A stretch of 52,044 nucleotides of DNA from Paludibacteraceae bacterium (GTDB lineage Bacteria > Bacteroidota > Bacteroidia > Bacteroidales > Paludibacteraceae), in contig JAFYMG010000018.1 in assembly GCA_017556705.1 (NCBI GenBank), positions 1 through 52,044 on the forward strand, read 5' to 3'. Positions 8,482 to 17,549 of this stretch are shown here, in pieces. The notes beneath the pieces are model-generated. The model did no database searches and was not told the origin of the DNA. It worked only from the letters and a program-made list of their open reading frames with translations. A program made the translations under genes and the position numbers. How positions within the stretch are numbered: the stretch's first letter is position 1; each line of letters begins with the position of its first letter.

Positions 8482-11400
8482 ATGCTCGCCCTCGGCGTTG
8501 GAAACGCGTGGGGTGCGAATTACGAAATCGTAGCAAAAAAAGGTAGCGGTGACGGTTCTTCATTGAACACTTCTACCAAGGTGACAGATGTATTTAGCAA
8601 CGGTACATATGTCGCCAAATTTACTACTGCAACTAAATCTTATTACAATGGAAGCAATGGTTTAAAACTTGGCACTTCAAATAATGCTGGCGATTTGCAA
8701 TTCACATTAACAGATGAAGGAAAAGTTAAAGCAACTACTATCATTGTTAGCGCAAAACGATACAATACATCTAACGCTGTTACCCTACAAGTTATAGCAG
8801 GTGGTGTTACATGTACTGCACAAAACATATCTAACTCGGCAAATTTTACAGACTATACATATACAATCAACGCGAATATCACAGATATTCAACTTAAAAC
8901 AAGTAAATATTGTTGGGTAGAGTCTATCACGATTAACTACGAAGACGGTGGTAGCGGAGAACCGGTCCTTTCTTCGATTGCAATTTCTGGCGACTTGACA
9001 GACAAGACTTATGAGGAAGGTGATGAGTTGGATTTAACGGGTTTAAAAGTACTGGCAAATTACAAAAGCGGTGACCCAAAAGATGTAACCAATGATGTTG
9101 AATGGTCATACGAGCCTTTAACAGCAGGACAAACATCAGTAACCGTTATTGCAACTTATGAAGATAAGACGGCGACCCAAACTATCAATGGTCTAACCGT
9201 AAATGAGCATGTCATTACTCCTGGAGAACATTGCATTACTCCAAATAATACTTTTTGGGGAACTAGTTATACTGGTGATGACGCTAAAGAAATTACTAAC
9301 GTTTCAGGAAAACAAAATGATGTAAGTGTTTTAATGACTAAAAGTGGACAGTATGGTTATATCAATGCTTCTCAAACACGTGTGTACGAAAACTATACGA
9401 TGTTGTTCTCTGTACCAGCAGGATATGCCATCACAAAAATTGTTTTTACCGCAGATGGTAGTAACTGGAAAGGCACTCATACTGCGGATGTGGGAAAAAT
9501 GACTGATACCAAAACCTGGGTAGGTGCAAACCAAAATGTTACAATTACATTTGGTGGAACTTGCCGTATTACAAATATCTGCGTTACCTACATTAAAGAC
9601 GTAAAATACGCTCTCACAATCACTGAGCCAACAGAAGGTGGTACTCTTGTTGTGAAAGATGGTGAGAACACATTAGCTTCTGGTGCAGAAATCTACGAAG
9701 GCACCAAACTTACCGTAACTGCTACTCCAGAAACAGGATATGAAGAAGGTGTTGTAGTTGTTAAGAACGCTAGCGATGAAGATATTACCGCTACTGTTTA
9801 TGCTGATGGCGTTCTCACAATGCATGCATACGCAGTAACTGTCTCTGCTACTTTTGCAAAGAAACCATGTACATTGCTTACTACTCCTGTAGTTACTGCA
9901 GCACCTACATTCAATAGCGCAAAACTTACTTGGGAGGTTGTTGCCAACGCAGCGAAATATAGTGTAAAAATTGGTTCTACAGATGCAGTTGAAACTACAG
10001 AAACTTCTTACGAGGTAACAGGTCTAACTGCTGAAACAGAATATACATATCAAATACAAGCAATTGCAGAAGCAGGTCAAGATACCTATTGCGATAGCGA
10101 AGTTGCAGAGGGTACATTCACTACAACTGCCGCTCCTGCTGCTACACTCACATTAAAAGATATCGTTGGTACAAAAACTCTAACTGGCTCATTGAATGGT
10201 ACTATTACCTTGCCAACTGAAGCAGCTGAATGCTCTAAGACTTTCGTTGGTTGGGATGCAGACGAGAATTGCAACCAAGCTCCTACATACGCTAAAGGTG
10301 CAGAATATACATTTACCACACTAGATCCTACTCTCTACGCTGTGTATGCAGATGGTGAGGGTGGAGGAACTGTGACTATTACTCCAAGTAAAGGAACTGA
10401 AGAAACAAAAGCTTGCACATTTAATCTTGATCAAGACGGATATACACTAAGTGCAAGCGGTGGAGGTAGTAATCCTGTTTACAATGAAACCAACTCTGAT
10501 GCTCGTATCTATGCAGGAGGAATACTAACATTAACTGCAACTAAGGCAATGAATACGATTGTCATTAAACTTAGTGCACAAGGTAAAAAGCGTTTGGCTC
10601 CTATCACAGTTTCTACTGGTACTATTGCTACTCAAGCCAATGGTGATGCTACTGTTACTTGGACAGGTAATGCTACAGAGGTAGCATTTACTGTTGGTGA
10701 TAAAGCCAACTTTGGCTCAGATGGCGAAACAAAAGCAGGTCAACTTTGTTTCAGTACTATTGAGGTGACTCATAGTAGTGAATACTCCAACTATTCAACC
10801 ACTTGTGCGACTGCTCCAATTGTAACTGTAACTCCTGAAACTGTAACTGCTAACGCTACAGGCGCAGAGGGAAAAGTAACTGTAACTTACGAAAACGTAA
10901 ATACTGCAAATGTAGCAGTTGCTCTCTTTAATGATGCTGCGTGCACAGAGGCATTCTCCGCTGATTGGTTGACAACTTCTTTTGATGGCGATAAGAACAT
11001 TACTTACACCGTTGCAGAGAATACCACTTACGCCGAGCGTAAAGCATATATCCAACTGACAGCTCCTGAAACAACTGGTGCAACAGATCCTGATGTGGTA
11101 GTTATCCCTGTAACCCAAGCAGCTAAAGAGAAAGTGTTTGCATCATTAGAGGCATTGGTTGCTGCTGATTTGACAGCAGGTGATGAAGTAACTGTCACTC
11201 TCAATAATGATGTGATCAAAGAGTTCTATATCTATAGTTCTAAACGTTGCGGTGTAGTCTTTGATGTACAAAAAGACGGAAAAGATATTAAGATTTACTT
11301 CAATAGCCAAACAACTATTGATGATTGGGAAGAAGGTGGTAAGTTATCAGGTACGCTCACTAATGTTAAGTGGACTACATATAGCAGTGCATGGCAATTA

Positions 11401-14400
11401 GCTCCTGCTAATACATGGGCATGGGCAAACTTGACTTACACAGAACCAAAAGCCGTATCAACTGTTGTTGTTAGTGGTGCTCCAACCAAAACTACTTACG
11501 TAGATGGCGAAGCGTTTGACCCTGCAGGATTGACTGTGACTGTAAATTATAACGATGCAACTAGTGAGGAGAATCCTACTGGTGTAACATTCAATGTAAC
11601 TCCTGCTACATTGACTAAGGGACAAACTTCAGTAAATGTTACAGCTACATACAATTCTATTTCAAGTGCTGCATACGAAGTAGCTGGTTTGACCGTAAAT
11701 GATATTCCTACTAAAACTGTCGCAGAGTTCATCGAAGCACGCGGTACACGTTGCTATCTTGAAGGTATTGTAAGTGGTCTTACAGAAGGAAACAGCATGA
11801 AGTATGGCAACTTTGACTTGACTGACGCAAGCGGTACAATCTATGTGTATGGTTGTTTGAACGCAAGTGGCGAAAAAGAAAAATTTGCTGAATTAGATGT
11901 AAAGAATGGCGATAAGATTAAAGTAATTGCAGATGAGTATAAATTGTATGAAGGAACAAAACAAGAGGCCATAGATGTACAATATGTATCTCATATCTCT
12001 GCTGCTACCATCACCATCGCAGACATCACAATGGAAGTAGGCGAAACCAAAACTATCGCTGCTACAGTTGTACCTGCTGAGGCAAAAGTAACCTATACTA
12101 TCAAGGAGAATGCAGCAAACGCCATCTCATTATCTGGTAATACTATCACAGCACTTGCAGAGGGAACTGCTACCATTACTGCTACTGTAGCAGAAGGTGC
12201 TACTTACTTGGGCAATTCTGTTGATTTCACTATTACCATTACTCCACAAAATATCGCAGTTCTTCCATTCACATTTGATGGCGGAAGAGATGAGATTGAG
12301 GCTACTCTTGGTATGTCTCAAGATGGTTTGGATAGCGATTATAGTTCTTCTCCAAAGCTTAAATTCAATACTACAGAAGATTATGTGCTCATTCACTTCA
12401 ATAGTGAGCCAGGTATCTTGAGTTATGACATAAAGGGCAATAGTTATAGCGGTGGTACCTTCACAGTACAAGAGTCTGAGAATGGTGAAACTTATACTGA
12501 TATCGTAGCATATACTGAGTTGAGTGATAAGGCAACTAAAACTCATACTTTGACAGCTACTTCTCGTTATGTGAAATTTATCTACACAGATAAGGTAAAC
12601 GGTAATGTTGGTTTGGGCAATATCAATATTACTAAACTTGACGATACTAGTGAGACTCCAGATCAAGATCAAGATCCAATACCTGGTTATAACCCAGTCG
12701 CAAATCCTACCACACTCAGCGGAGTATTCTCAGTCGCTGCCGATAAGAAAGTACAATTCTCTACTGGTAACCTCCAATATGAAGTAGGAACTAACACTAA
12801 CACATGGTCATTTGCTTCTGAGCAATACGAGGTAATTGGCGGCGAGGCTTACACAGAAAGCAATAATACCAACTACGGTATGAACGTTCCTGGTTACACG
12901 GGCAAATTGGATCTCTTCGCATGGAGTTGCGATGGCAAGTACGGTGTCAACCCATCAAACACAGATAGCGATTACCAAGGCACATTCGTTGATTGGGGTA
13001 CACTTGCTGGAGAAGGTTGGTTCACACTTACCAAAGAGGAAATGAACTACATTCTCAATCGTACTAAGAATGGCAAAAAACTTTGGGCACTTGCCACTAT
13101 TGATGATTTACCAGGACTTATCCTATTGCCAGACAATTGGAATACCAATATTACGCTCAACTACGGTTACATCCCTACCCAATTCGTATATAATGAGAAT
13201 CTATTCACCGCTGATGAGTGGGAAATTCTCGAAGTAGCGGGTGCTGTATTCCTCCCTGCAGCAGGTTCTCGTACGGGTGGATATGGCAACAAGGACAATG
13301 CTGGATTCAAAGAATCATACGATGCAAATGGAGATTATTTCCATGTAGACAATGTAGGCATTTATGGTTATTATTGGCTCAACACTCAAGATCCACGACC
13401 CAACTTCAAGCATTGTGCATCTTACCTCATCCTCCCAGGATGGGATGAGGGACCAACTGTAGATGAAGCGGGGGAAGACGATCTAAGTACACATCCTCAA
13501 GTTTGGTCACGCGAGAAACGACGCGGTAACTCAGTTCGCCTTGTAAAAATAGTCGAAGATAATCCTACCATTACCGTACCAGGTTGCTGGGAACTCGTTA
13601 CAGATGCATCTACTTTAGCTGTTGGTGATAAAGTAGTAATTGCAGCAAAAGATTATAATTATGCGCTCAGTACTACACAAAAAGAAAATAACCGCGGACA
13701 AGCAGCCATCACAAAGGATGATAATACCATCTCATTTAGCGAAGATGTACAAATTCTAACACTCCAAAAAGGATCTAGTGATAATACGTTTACCCTCTAT
13801 ACAGGCACAGGATATCTCTATGCTGCTTCATCAAGTTCAAATCATTTAAAGACTCAAGATGGTCCTTCTATTTATGCTAACTGGACTATCACTATTAATA
13901 ACAATATCACAAATATCATTGCGCAGGGTGATCATACACACAATTGGATACAATACAACAAGTCGAGTAATTTATTCTCATGTTATAGCAGTGGGCAACA
14001 GGCTATCTGCTTGTATCGCAAGAAAAATGTAAAGGTTGAAAGTAATCAAAAAACGACGAATGATATTCCTAATTATTCAGATGTTACAGTTGGAAGCACA
14101 GGTCAATTGAATGTAGAAAAACCATTGATCGTTGAGAACCTATACATCCAAACTACCATGGGCGCTGCTACTTCTGCACAAATATCCAATGCTACCAATA
14201 CCAATTTGCTCATCAATGGCGATGTATTCATTGACATTACATTAGGCAAGAATGGCGATCCTAACCAATGGCACGCATTTACCGTTCCATTCCCTGTAGA
14301 TGCTATGAATGGCGTATATGACATCGATGACAATAAACTGACCAACGAAGTCAACTATGCTATCATGGATTATCATGGCGACCTTCGTGCTAATGGTCAA

Positions 14401-15321
14401 TATGGTTGGAAGAAGTATCGCGGCATCCTCGTTCCTGGTACATTCTACCTCATGACCGTAGATGGCGCACGCACTACCTACCGCTTCAAGAAAGTAGAGG
14501 ATGCCGCTATCGTTGCTCCTGCCACTAAAGCAATCACTGCATTTACTGGCAGTGGTAATCCTGACAAGGATAAAGGTTGGAATGGTGTGGGTAACCCAAC
14601 ATTGATGCACGGAAAAGTAGGATATAAAGCCCTCATACTTAATCCTGCATCATATACTTATGAAGCATACGAGGCTGAAGAAGTAGCTTTCACCGTAGGT
14701 ACACCATTCTTCATTCAAGCCGCAGAGAACGGAACAATGACTATAGCTGCAGAGACATCTTCATCTCTTGCCCCTGCTCGCCGTGCGGCTGCAGCAGTAG
14801 AGAATATCAAGGTGATGCTTGGCAATAGCGATTATACCGACCGCCTGTATGTATCTGCTTCTGAGGACGCTATCAATGAGTATGAGATTGGCAAAGACCT
14901 CGGTAAGATGGCAATGACCAATACGCCTAGTGTAGTTCAAATCTCTGCTCTAGCATACGATACACGCCTCTGTATGATTGATGCTCCTATGGCAAACAAC
15001 GAAGCCCTAGTTGCTCTCAACCTCTATGCCCCAGCTAATGGTGAATATACCCTATCCGTTCAGGCACAAGACAATGAGAAAGTATATCTCTTGCATGATG
15101 GCACATTTGTTTGGGATCTATCTATGAGCGAATATCCAATCACCTTGAACAAAGGCGATAATGCAGGTTATAGCATCCTTGTACACCGCGCTGATGCGCC
15201 TACAAGCGTCGAAACAATCGATGGCACTAACAACCAAACTGAGAAGCTCATCCACAATGGCAATCTCTATATCTTGCACAATGGCAAGGTATTTGATGCT
15301 GTGGGAACTATGTTGAAATAA
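8482..15321 (+). CDS. Very large secreted multi-domain protein (Ig-like, FN3, InlB-type repeats)
   Basis: 2279 codons are open from the ATG at 8482, but this start cuts the signal peptide (MLALGVGNAWGA remains), so the real start is probably 8355 through the C9 tract. Domains in order: Big_3-like about 160-240 (GLKVLANYKSG), InlB-type near 375-455, FN3 about 463-545, a second InlB-type near 555-625 (FVGWDAD), another Big_3 near 1000-1075, an OB-like region 1077-1170, Big_2-like 1175-1255, a Fibrobacter-paralogous-like domain about 1411-1690 (FSTGNLQYEV, GNSVRLV), and a C-terminal segment ending NGNLYILHNGKVFDAVGTML that resembles type IX secretion sorting domains. No catalytic motif recognised; likely surface adhesin or matrix protein. 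Confidence 0.8.
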   Translation: MLALGVGNAWGANYEIVAKKGSGDGSSLNTSTKVTDVFSNGTYVAKFTTATKSYYNGSNGLKLGTSNNAGDLQFTLTDEGKVKATTIIVSAKRYNTSNAVTLQVIAGGVTCTAQNISNSANFTDYTYTINANITDIQLKTSKYCWVESITINYEDGGSGEPVLSSIAISGDLTDKTYEEGDELDLTGLKVLANYKSGDPKDVTNDVEWSYEPLTAGQTSVTVIATYEDKTATQTINGLTVNEHVITPGEHCITPNNTFWGTSYTGDDAKEITNVSGKQNDVSVLMTKSGQYGYINASQTRVYENYTMLFSVPAGYAITKIVFTADGSNWKGTHTADVGKMTDTKTWVGANQNVTITFGGTCRITNICVTYIKDVKYALTITEPTEGGTLVVKDGENTLASGAEIYEGTKLTVTATPETGYEEGVVVVKNASDEDITATVYADGVLTMHAYAVTVSATFAKKPCTLLTTPVVTAAPTFNSAKLTWEVVANAAKYSVKIGSTDAVETTETSYEVTGLTAETEYTYQIQAIAEAGQDTYCDSEVAEGTFTTTAAPAATLTLKDIVGTKTLTGSLNGTITLPTEAAECSKTFVGWDADENCNQAPTYAKGAEYTFTTLDPTLYAVYADGEGGGTVTITPSKGTEETKACTFNLDQDGYTLSASGGGSNPVYNETNSDARIYAGGILTLTATKAMNTIVIKLSAQGKKRLAPITVSTGTIATQANGDATVTWTGNATEVAFTVGDKANFGSDGETKAGQLCFSTIEVTHSSEYSNYSTTCATAPIVTVTPETVTANATGAEGKVTVTYENVNTANVAVALFNDAACTEAFSADWLTTSFDGDKNITYTVAENTTYAERKAYIQLTAPETTGATDPDVVVIPVTQAAKEKVFASLEALVAADLTAGDEVTVTLNNDVIKEFYIYSSKRCGVVFDVQKDGKDIKIYFNSQTTIDDWEEGGKLSGTLTNVKWTTYSSAWQLAPANTWAWANLTYTEPKAVSTVVVSGAPTKTTYVDGEAFDPAGLTVTVNYNDATSEENPTGVTFNVTPATLTKGQTSVNVTATYNSISSAAYEVAGLTVNDIPTKTVAEFIEARGTRCYLEGIVSGLTEGNSMKYGNFDLTDASGTIYVYGCLNASGEKEKFAELDVKNGDKIKVIADEYKLYEGTKQEAIDVQYVSHISAATITIADITMEVGETKTIAATVVPAEAKVTYTIKENAANAISLSGNTITALAEGTATITATVAEGATYLGNSVDFTITITPQNIAVLPFTFDGGRDEIEATLGMSQDGLDSDYSSSPKLKFNTTEDYVLIHFNSEPGILSYDIKGNSYSGGTFTVQESENGETYTDIVAYTELSDKATKTHTLTATSRYVKFIYTDKVNGNVGLGNINITKLDDTSETPDQDQDPIPGYNPVANPTTLSGVFSVAADKKVQFSTGNLQYEVGTNTNTWSFASEQYEVIGGEAYTESNNTNYGMNVPGYTGKLDLFAWSCDGKYGVNPSNTDSDYQGTFVDWGTLAGEGWFTLTKEEMNYILNRTKNGKKLWALATIDDLPGLILLPDNWNTNITLNYGYIPTQFVYNENLFTADEWEILEVAGAVFLPAAGSRTGGYGNKDNAGFKESYDANGDYFHVDNVGIYGYYWLNTQDPRPNFKHCASYLILPGWDEGPTVDEAGEDDLSTHPQVWSREKRRGNSVRLVKIVEDNPTITVPGCWELVTDASTLAVGDKVVIAAKDYNYALSTTQKENNRGQAAITKDDNTISFSEDVQILTLQKGSSDNTFTLYTGTGYLYAASSSSNHLKTQDGPSIYANWTITINNNITNIIAQGDHTHNWIQYNKSSNLFSCYSSGQQAICLYRKKNVKVESNQKTTNDIPNYSDVTVGSTGQLNVEKPLIVENLYIQTTMGAATSAQISNATNTNLLINGDVFIDITLGKNGDPNQWHAFTVPFPVDAMNGVYDIDDNKLTNEVNYAIMDYHGDLRANGQYGWKKYRGILVPGTFYLMTVDGARTTYRFKKVEDAAIVAPATKAITAFTGSGNPDKDKGWNGVGNPTLMHGKVGYKALILNPASYTYEAYEAEEVAFTVGTPFFIQAAENGTMTIAAETSSSLAPARRAAAAVENIKVMLGNSDYTDRLYVSASEDAINEYEIGKDLGKMAMTNTPSVVQISALAYDTRLCMIDAPMANNEALVALNLYAPANGEYTLSVQAQDNEKVYLLHDGTFVWDLSMSEYPITLNKGDNAGYSILVHRADAPTSVETIDGTNNQTEKLIHNGNLYILHNGKVFDAVGTMLK

Positions 15322-15346
15322 TCATTAAGAAAAATCAATATTCAAT

Positions 15347-15460
15347 ATGGAAAAGAAAATATATCAAACACCAAAAACGGAAACAGTCCATTTAGAAGCA
15401 GATGCACATGTGATGCTGCTATCATCAGGCTCTGGCCCAGAGCCACTGTACGGGGAGTAA
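15347..15460 (+). CDS. Small 37-residue peptide gene
   Basis: ATG at 15347, 25 bp after the big gene, preceded by an A-rich stretch (AAGAAAAATCAATATTC). It encodes MEKKIYQTPKTETVHLEAD, then ends HVMLLSSGSGPEPLYGE. No signal peptide or membrane segment. A basic start with a K-YQTPKTE-V-L pattern and a serine/glycine end is a pattern I associate with many short unannotated genes in Prevotella-like bacteria; their function is unknown. A terminator 48 bp downstream supports co-transcription with the large secreted protein. It could be a leader-type or processed peptide, but that is speculation. Confidence 0.6.
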   Translation: MEKKIYQTPKTETVHLEADAHVMLLSSGSGPEPLYGE

Positions 15461-15507
15461 TCTGTTTCAAGACAACGACGGAGTCTCTACTCCGCTGTAA
15501 ACAACCC

Positions 15508-15543
15508 AAACAATCGCTCTTCACAACCGAAGGGCGATTGTTT
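15508..15543 (+). terminator. Terminator of the secreted protein operon
   Basis: Fifteen-base arms 15508-15522 and 15529-15543 (AACAATCGC/GCGATTGTT) pair with one G-T, ending in TTT and a weak T-rich tail. Confidence 0.75.
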
Positions 15544-15550
15544 GATTGAT

Positions 15551-15680
15551 TACTAGAAAGGCTAGAGAAACTAGAGAAGCTGGAGAGACTGGAGAGGCTA
15601 GAGAGGCTAGAGAGGCTGGAGAGAGTGGAGAGACTAGAGAAACTGGAGAAACTGGAGAAGCTAGACGACCCAGAAAATCT
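15551..15680. repeat. GAGAGGCTA minisatellite, 9-bp period
   Basis: About 13 degenerate 9-mers (GAGAGGCTA, GAGAAACTA, GAGAGACTG). It yields spurious RE-rich open frames. Related words occur at 7336-7364, 21981-22010, 34533-34560 and inside mutY at 27278-27352. Confidence 0.8.
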
Positions 15681-15974
15681 AGAAAAAACTACTTTTTTTC
15701 GCTATGCGCTTGCGTATGTGCGATTTTTTTTGTACCTTCGAACATCTGCCTTGGCTTTACCCATCGCATCCACCACACACGCCAATTCCCTCGTAGCAAC
15801 CCCCACCCTACGCAGCCCATACTACAGCTTTACTCACATACTTTGTCGAAAATACGGCTTCGCCTTCTTTATAATCACGCCCACCTGCTCACTCATGAGC
15901 AAGCTTCTAGTGAGCGGTTGTGTGATTATATGATAGATAGAATCTATCTTTTTCGAAAAAATATGCTCGCACGC
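15681..15974. other. Non-coding spacer with a decayed duplicate promoter
   Basis: No gene seen. At 15707-15741 it has CTTGCGTATGTGCG, a T-run and TACCTTCG, a near copy of the asnS promoter at 15975-16005 with the -7 element mutated. An inverted repeat GCTCACT/AGTGAGC lies at about 15886-15916. Confidence 0.5.
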
Positions 15975-16005
15975 TTGCGTATGTGCGTATTTTTTTGTAC
16001 CTTTG
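15975..16005 (+). promoter_or_regulatory. Promoter of asnS
   Basis: TTG (15975-15977) within CTTGCGTATGTG, 20-bp spacer, TACCTTTG (15998-16005). Nearly the same 30 bases drive the nitroreductase gene at 39406-39436 (minus strand). Confidence 0.85.
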
Positions 16006-16060
16006 CAGGCTATTATGTAGATAGCCCAAAAAGTAAGAAAAATATAATACACAAATCATA

Positions 16061-17458
16061 ATGAAAAGAACAGAAATCATCAACGCACTCCAGCTTGCAG
16101 GAGAAGGACAACTCATCAACGTTCGTGGATGGGTTCGCAGCCGTCGTGGCAACAAAAACGTTAGTTTTATTGCCCTCAACGACGGTTCTACAATCAAGAA
16201 TATCCAAATCGTAGTGGACTTGGCTCAGTTCCCAGAAGAGAACCTCAAGCCTGTTACCACCGGCTCATGTATCTCTGCCACTGGTCACCTCGTTGCCAGC
16301 CAAGGTAGCGGACAAGCCGTAGAGATCCAGCTCACCGAGCTCGAGGTTTACGGCACAGCAGACCCAGAGCAATACCCATTGCAGAAAAAAGGACTCAGCA
16401 TGGAGTACTTGCGTACAATCGCGCACTTGCGCCCTCGTACCAACACCTTTGGTGCTGTATTCCGCATTCGTCACAATATGGCAATGGCAATCCATAACTA
16501 CTTCCACGAGCACGGTTTCTTCTATTTCCATACTCCAATCATTACCGCTTCGGACTGCGAAGGTGCAGGACAGATGTTCCAAGTGACAACCAAAAACCTC
16601 TACAACCTCAAAAAAGACGATGAGGGCAAGATCGACTACTCCGACGACTTCTTCGGCAAGCAAACCAGTCTTACCGTGTCTGGTCAATTGGAGGGCGAGT
16701 TGGCAGCTATGGCACTCGGTAAGATCTATACCTTTGGTCCTACCTTCCGTGCAGAGAACAGCAATACTCCACGCCACTTGGCAGAGTTTTGGATGATCGA
16801 ACCAGAGGTTGCATTTATCCAAAAAGACGAGTTGATGGATCTTGAAGAGGACTTTATCAAGTACTGTGTGCAATGGGCATTGGATCACTGTAAAGACGAC
16901 TTGGAGTTCTTGAATCAATTTGTGGACAAGGGGCTTATTGCACGCTTGGAGTCTGTAGTAAAGACCGATTTTATCCGCCTTACCTACACAGAGGGTATTG
17001 ATATTCTCCAAGAGGCTATCAAAAATGGTAAGAAGTTTGAGTTCCCATGTACTTGGGGCGAGGATTTGGCTTCAGAGCATGAGCGTTACTTGGTAGAGGA
17101 GCATTTTGGCAAGCCAGTCATCATGTCGGACTATCCAAAGGATATCAAGGCATTCTATATGAAGATTAACGAGGATAATAAGACCGTACAAGGCACTGAC
17201 GTGCTCTTCCCACAAATCGGCGAGATCATAGGTGGTAGCGTGCGCGAGGAGAGTCTCGATAAACTCAACGCAGAGATTGAGCGTCGCGATATTCCGATGA
17301 AAGATATGTGGTGGTACCTCGATACACGCCGCTTTGGCGCTGCACCTCACGCAGGATTCGGCCTCGGCTTCGAGCGACTGATGCTCTTCGTGACTGGTAT
17401 GCAAAACATCCGCGACGTCATCCCATTCCCACGTACACCTAAGACTGCGGAGTTCTAA
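16061..17458 (+). CDS. asnS: Asparaginyl-tRNA synthetase
   Basis: 465 residues, normal length. An N-terminal OB-fold anticodon-binding domain ([13 protein letters not shown]) precedes the class II catalytic core with motif 2 [21 protein letters not shown] shortened to [16 protein letters not shown] here, and motif 3 [14 protein letters not shown]. The [12 protein letters not shown] form, rather than FRDEDLR of AspRS, marks it as AsnRS. It charges tRNA-Asn in the cytoplasm. Own promoter; the leader is about 50 nt. Confidence 0.96.
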   Translation: MKRTEIINALQLAGEGQLINVRGWVRSRRGNKNVSFIALNDGSTIKNIQIVVDLAQFPEENLKPVTTGSCISATGHLVASQGSGQAVEIQLTELEVYGTADPEQYPLQKKGLSMEYLRTIAHLRPRTNTFGAVFRIRHNMAMAIHNYFHEHGFFYFHTPIITASDCEGAGQMFQVTTKNLYNLKKDDEGKIDYSDDFFGKQTSLTVSGQLEGELAAMALGKIYTFGPTFRAENSNTPRHLAEFWMIEPEVAFIQKDELMDLEEDFIKYCVQWALDHCKDDLEFLNQFVDKGLIARLESVVKTDFIRLTYTEGIDILQEAIKNGKKFEFPCTWGEDLASEHERYLVEEHFGKPVIMSDYPKDIKAFYMKINEDNKTVQGTDVLFPQIGEIIGGSVREESLDKLNAEIERRDIPMKDMWWYLDTRRFGAAPHAGFGLGFERLMLFVTGMQNIRDVIPFPRTPKTAEF

Positions 17459-17540
17459 GTTTAGTGGACGCCTCTTTGAGGCTATTGGACACTCATAACT
17501 CATAACTCATAACTCATCACTCATAGTTCATAACTAAGCA
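17459..17540. repeat. Variable-hairpin unit followed by ACTCATA repeats
   Basis: GTTTAGTGGACG plus CCTCTTTGAGG (a small hairpin) directly follows the asnS stop, then heptamers AACTCAT fill the gap. No promoter for the downstream receptor gene is visible. Confidence 0.65.
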
Positions 17541-17549
17541 AACAATATT

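Noticed and set aside
15546..16061. 171-residue and overlapping open frames on the plus strand
   Set aside because: They come from the GAGAGGCTA minisatellite and the spacer, and run through the asnS promoter.
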